The position numbers and the translations under genes are program-made. A DNA stretch of 64,000 nucleotides from Aquimarina macrocephali JAMB N27 (GTDB taxonomy: Bacteria; Bacteroidota; Bacteroidia; Flavobacteriales; Flavobacteriaceae), in assembly GCF_000520995.1 (NCBI RefSeq), contig NZ_JACA01000015.1, positions 1 to 64,000 of the forward strand. Reading direction: 5' to 3'. The notes beneath the pieces were generated by a model that saw nothing but the letters and a program-made list of their open reading frames with translations, was not told the DNA's origin and did not search any database. Below, piece by piece: positions 62,501 to 64,000 of this stretch (positions are counted from its first letter, which is position 1; each line of letters opens with the position of its first letter).

Positions 62501-64000
62501 ACACTGGTTCCTCCTCCAAAATACTGTGCTAAGTAACTATTGGTATATTCTGGTAATTGTACGACATCATAGGACATTGCATTAATTTTTCCTAATTCTA
62601 TTAGCTTGTTCAATAATTTCACCATAGACTTAGAGAAATAACTCTCTATGTTACAATCTCCGGATTCGTCCCAGGTATTTCCTGTTCCCAAATATTGTCC
62701 TACTCCGTTGGGGGTTCCTACACTACATTCGGCAATACGAGCTTTGGTAGTTCCATTAAAAACAATCTCTTTTAGAACTCCGTTTTCTTCTATCTGCGCC
62801 AATAACTGGTATTCAAATACCTTTGCCGTTGTATTATAGGTAGCATGTATCTTACTAATATTTGTTATGCTCCATTGTTGTCCATAGGTACTCCAACTTT
62901 GTGAAAAGGTATACGGTAAACTAAGCGTTTGCTCTCCCTTATCTAATGGTGCACCTACTCCTATTTGCTGAGTATATTTTTTTTCATTTACAGTTCCTGA
63001 AATAATAACATCCTGTGTTGCTGGGAAACTACCTCCTAGCTCGTTAAATAATGCCATCGTAAAATACTGCCCTGTATATGCAAGAGGTGTTTTTGGCGTT
63101 CCTCCTTTTTGATTGAGATCATTAAAAAAACCACCCCAGTATAATTCTAAATCTCTTGCCAACGGACAAATACCTGTATTAATAAAATATTCGTAGTTTA
63201 CCTGCTCGGCAATATCATTCAATACCTCTTCTGGAGTTGCTCCAGCATTGTGGTACATGTCGGTAGGCTGAAAACGTTTTTGTTTATTTTGATAGGCCGA
63301 GGACTTTTCATATTGGCAAAGTCTATCTGTGGTATTACTTATGTATGTTTGCAAAGAGGTTATTGCACTTCTGTTATAGGTATCTAAACGAGCGATCAAA
63401 CTAACTGGCGCTTCTGATACTCCAATACAACCATTGTAAAATCCTCTTTTAAGGGCATAAGCATCCATAAAAGCAGAAAGGATACGTTGCTTAAGCCCCA
63501 TATAATTGGTCTTATAGGAGTTCCAGAATTGATCTTGTTTATCTATCGACAATCTCTGAATTGCAGAATACACTGCTGATACTCCTGCTGGCACACTACA
63601 CTCTTGTAAGGTGTTACAAATCGCAGTTTTATATACCGAAGCCATTAAAGATGCTTTAGAGCCATCATAATTTGTTGTTAGAGCTTCTTTTATAATAGAT
63701 TTTTTGGCAGTATATAATGCACTGGTCTCAAAGTTATTTGGTAATGCTTTTGTAAAATAAGGGTCCTTATCGGCTATAATTGTTCCATTACTAGATAAAA
63801 CCCCTGCTTCTACTGCATCTTTAAATGTTGTTATGGATTTTAGATAATTATCATACCCATCAGGATTAAAATAACTGTTTGTAGTTCCTGAGCGAAGCAT
63901 TTTTAATTGGCATACTGCTGTACTGTATGCTAAATAACCATACTCTGGGTGGTATGTTATCAGCGAAGCTGCCCAACTATTCTGCCAGGTATCTGGATGT
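56587..64000 (-). CDS. Rhs-repeat polymorphic toxin, 5' end beyond the window
   Basis: The frame stays open to the window edge (codons upstream of the Met at 63900 read YHPEYGYLAYSTAVCQLK), so the start is outside and more than 2470 residues are encoded. Numbering from that Met: a long beta-rich N-terminal half, YD/Rhs repeats at about 1250-1900 (for example RYKYNALNQLVWQYTPDGG and FAYDKLGRIIASQ), the Rhs-associated core at about 2067-2140 (DYRYGFNGKEKDDEIKGEGA; YDYGFRIYDPRAGKFLSQDP), then a variable tip of about 285 residues ending YLKSKGYKEKGGYFVKE. The Rhs shell probably encloses the tip until delivery. I do not recognise the tip's activity. A probable immunity gene follows directly. Confidence 0.9.
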   Translation of the reverse strand, partial: HPDTWQNSWAASLITYHPEYGYLAYSTAVCQLKMLRSGTTNSYFNPDGYDNYLKSITTFKDAVEAGVLSSNGTIIADKDPYFTKALPNNFETSALYTAKKSIIKEALTTNYDGSKASLMASVYKTAICNTLQECSVPAGVSAVYSAIQRLSIDKQDQFWNSYKTNYMGLKQRILSAFMDAYALKRGFYNGCIGVSEAPVSLIARLDTYNRSAITSLQTYISNTTDRLCQYEKSSAYQNKQKRFQPTDMYHNAGATPEEVLNDIAEQVNYEYFINTGICPLARDLELYWGGFFNDLNQKGGTPKTPLAYTGQYFTMALFNELGGSFPATQDVIISGTVNEKKYTQQIGVGAPLDKGEQTLSLPYTFSQSWSTYGQQWSITNISKIHATYNTTAKVFEYQLLAQIEENGVLKEIVFNGTTKARIAECSVGTPNGVGQYLGTGNTWDESGDCNIESYFSKSMVKLLNKLIELGKINAMSYDVVQLPEYTNSYLAQYFGGGTSVLWNSLGGGVYTLTVDGVKKMQWSLDTMLPDQGTISAVSFGLTEGVSNTITAQTVQVTWLNTIETGITKVSTVGTAAENEERILNFLCCGDINDHLTTGDIVCIDDSLEQRFGEDMTNLMNALIDKGKATTDNLFQSISLKEYPEYTTLLQDFFTSNSGCYPIGPSYVNVSCNSPKLDYSNLDHVYATFGDQNGGYNCQFEIRFSDIQVIRFDITTDIKNLHKGNIVGIKNNFGGYNYPRLAKFIISHKDENNTIVESDTKIVEYQKDNIRRINPSNLWFGCDLLDKAENLPLLPDPDELKNEDVSACQANPDLENQFEELIRGIFNAQLEAKRTGTQIPKAVYDDLFFGSFQLGERIRIGLAPQYEAHNPPLTYSDDFVRYSSRIYGDPSRIGLIHNNTRHWMLFDAAYNSNTWPTGYPYNGYTYFRLDFEEDFYNVEEILDIMILDSSKFSYSTTSGGVSASIRYRNTSGEIILAKNVILSISRQEQIEGKSYGVDFSLCDLLAVNLNPTATRSTNNNSNTSPVSSTQTTTFDKNTNLLTSRQATRFTEVSQITFAARLNEPCAEPCLPQPLPPVSCTDAYEVYKNILIRIGDTEENYSSDDFCKYHLGYLVADYDQYLKTMGVSNTQSLFYMTIADFGATDFNYGYRDMVNVINAYKAHTNTTPVDKRDSWRTFTANHLVQLQQGGTCIPIPSPFPVDTSGIEVPQSDQNTCEELTRSIHASYSLDTYQAYLEGQRQMFINAYVKHAIEGVVEHFDMQYFDKEYQYTLYYYDQAGNLIQTVPPEGVKRFTDDQLETDSGSGTLNDRINTYREANTELEEDALLPDHSLQTRYKYNALNQLVWQYTPDGGITRFAYDKLGRIIASQNAKQLKNNTFSYTRYDGLGRIIEAGELIPNIPIAIEASTGILIDSTTKTRVDMDTYPHSISKEQREVTRTQYTKPVSYAADIFNAIGVLDATVEARSRNRVTAIYYYDTVKEGIQTRDYENAIYYHYDVHGNVKELVQHNRILSHSQDIPFSGTKNIEYEYDLISGNVNKVYYQKGQQDQFIHRYAYDADNRIVKVETSADGYIWEQDAQYEYFAHGPLARTVLGDQQVQGQDYTYTLHGWLKGVNSDSLDPKDDPGADGTEKTAKDAYGYTLGYYKNDYQSVGSINAFVHTNAAAQNPKDLYNGNIKQMTTSLVNTNGAPQGIQMNHYQYDQLNRIKDMKGYDISKTTTPQNYTSAYSYDRNGNLKKLNRVTVNKNGNQVDMDDLTYHYLPNSNQLDHVDDTVKGSKFNDLKDQKEGNYQYDAIGQLLSDEKDNIANIDWRVDGKVREITKKDGVRIRFVYDGLGNRIAKVMAIPGQPEEVTVYVRDAQGNVMAVYETNESNPQDITNQKQITLTEHQIYGSSRLGVEKKHLELLAMQTETTSLVTKTVGDKRYELSNHLGNVLSVISDRKLLQTSISTTQVVNQYDFEGWISIDDDYNWFKNGRAQVTTNTNQLVASVADRNDGIAHSMLTEPGKEYTITYDLELTSSPNIKIKASNFGEDLREKIETTNGKKTFTFTATGVVTMIQWVRTKDKDDITQVFAIDNVAISTEVADANPTVVTTFVPDVLTFNDYYPFGMLLPNRYGNSGDYRYGFNGKEKDDEIKGEGAQYDYGFRIYDPRAGKFLSQDPLFKSFPWLTPYQFASNTPIMADDLDGLESRIVIFGPWGTKPITYSENDKGIDYRAIKAAHYKAFANHESWVLGADDYHSSTKGWTGPNSGTLTIDGQGSTTKITYTKDSGFKVLKRSLSKGSEAMNTYLFNPTQLNEGSEKFKETVWTYTAAVVGEPLVEVGLARGAVLLKEAYFLSRLNPGKTTSIVGSWDDIKHIDKAYSIEKNGTNIGGLSRLSDDVSWNKLIDKYTDAKGNVDWDNVNNDWWNQYNEPWLDAIIKRGDDIKVVSDTKNEKLLYFTDATGRKTKRHFKREIDYLKSKGYKEKGGYFVKE

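Overview
This window looks like chromosomal DNA from a marine-type member of the Flavobacteriaceae (Bacteroidota), perhaps close to Aquimarina. The genus is a guess and the family is a firm inference. The DNA is AT-rich. Several promoters carry the Bacteroidota -7 element TAnnTTTG. Lineage-typical families include a type IX secretion (T9SS) cargo protease, GLPGLI proteins, a LETM1-related biofilm protein, 2TM-domain proteins, DUF2141 and head-GIN proteins, and AraC regulators with membrane or TPR front ends. No rRNA, tRNA, CRISPR array or intact transposase was seen.

Layout. 1-432: frameshifted end of a LytTR response regulator. 608-7185: Crp-type regulator, sugar acetyltransferase, SemiSWEET-like protein, Gfo/Idh/MocA-fold protein, AraC regulator, SRPBCC protein, secreted VOC fusion, hydrolase-OsmC fusion. 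7272-13175: T9SS-exported M36 protease, YdeI-like protein, Cu/Zn superoxide dismutase, lipoprotein hydrolase. 13400-14958: alkylation-repair operon (2OG oxygenase, Ada metal-binding protein, AlkB). 15259-19008: LETM1-related protein, ECF sigma factor with membrane partner, type II NADH dehydrogenase. 19320-25611: outer-membrane receptor, DUF2141, TPR protein, LytS-type kinase with a 2TM tail, two free 2TM proteins and a LytTR regulator. 25941-29972: TPR-AraC regulator, acyltransferase, Nudix hydrolase, cyclophilin lipoprotein.

30032-35543 is the most unusual part. It is a minus-strand cassette with a small secreted peptide, two overlapping GLPGLI genes, a TonB-dependent outer-membrane receptor, and two double-glycine-leader peptides with Cys-rich cores, one of them shorter than usual gene-calling limits. 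A diverged direct repeat of about 110 bp begins at the 3' end of the receptor gene and recurs upstream of the second peptide, suggesting an earlier duplication of a receptor-peptide unit. No modification enzyme or C39 exporter is encoded here.

36056-43010: RDD, SpoIIM, DUF4129, DUF4350, MoxR and DUF58 cluster. 43301-45488: His-tailed lipoprotein, HupE/UreJ transporter, membrane-anchored protein, DUF2141. 45668-49475: OxyR, small conserved protein, AIM24, DUF4442, DUF4870 and M50-like membrane protein. 49541-54685: PadR-PspC-GIN envelope-stress-like operon, a MITE-like element with 26-bp terminal inverted repeats, an orphan lipoprotein and a second GIN-like protein. 54739-55707: thioredoxin reductase. 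55845-56055: a solo copy of the MITE terminus and a GC-rich islet. 56055-64000: an Rhs polymorphic toxin, open at the window edge, with a small gene just downstream that is probably its immunity protein.
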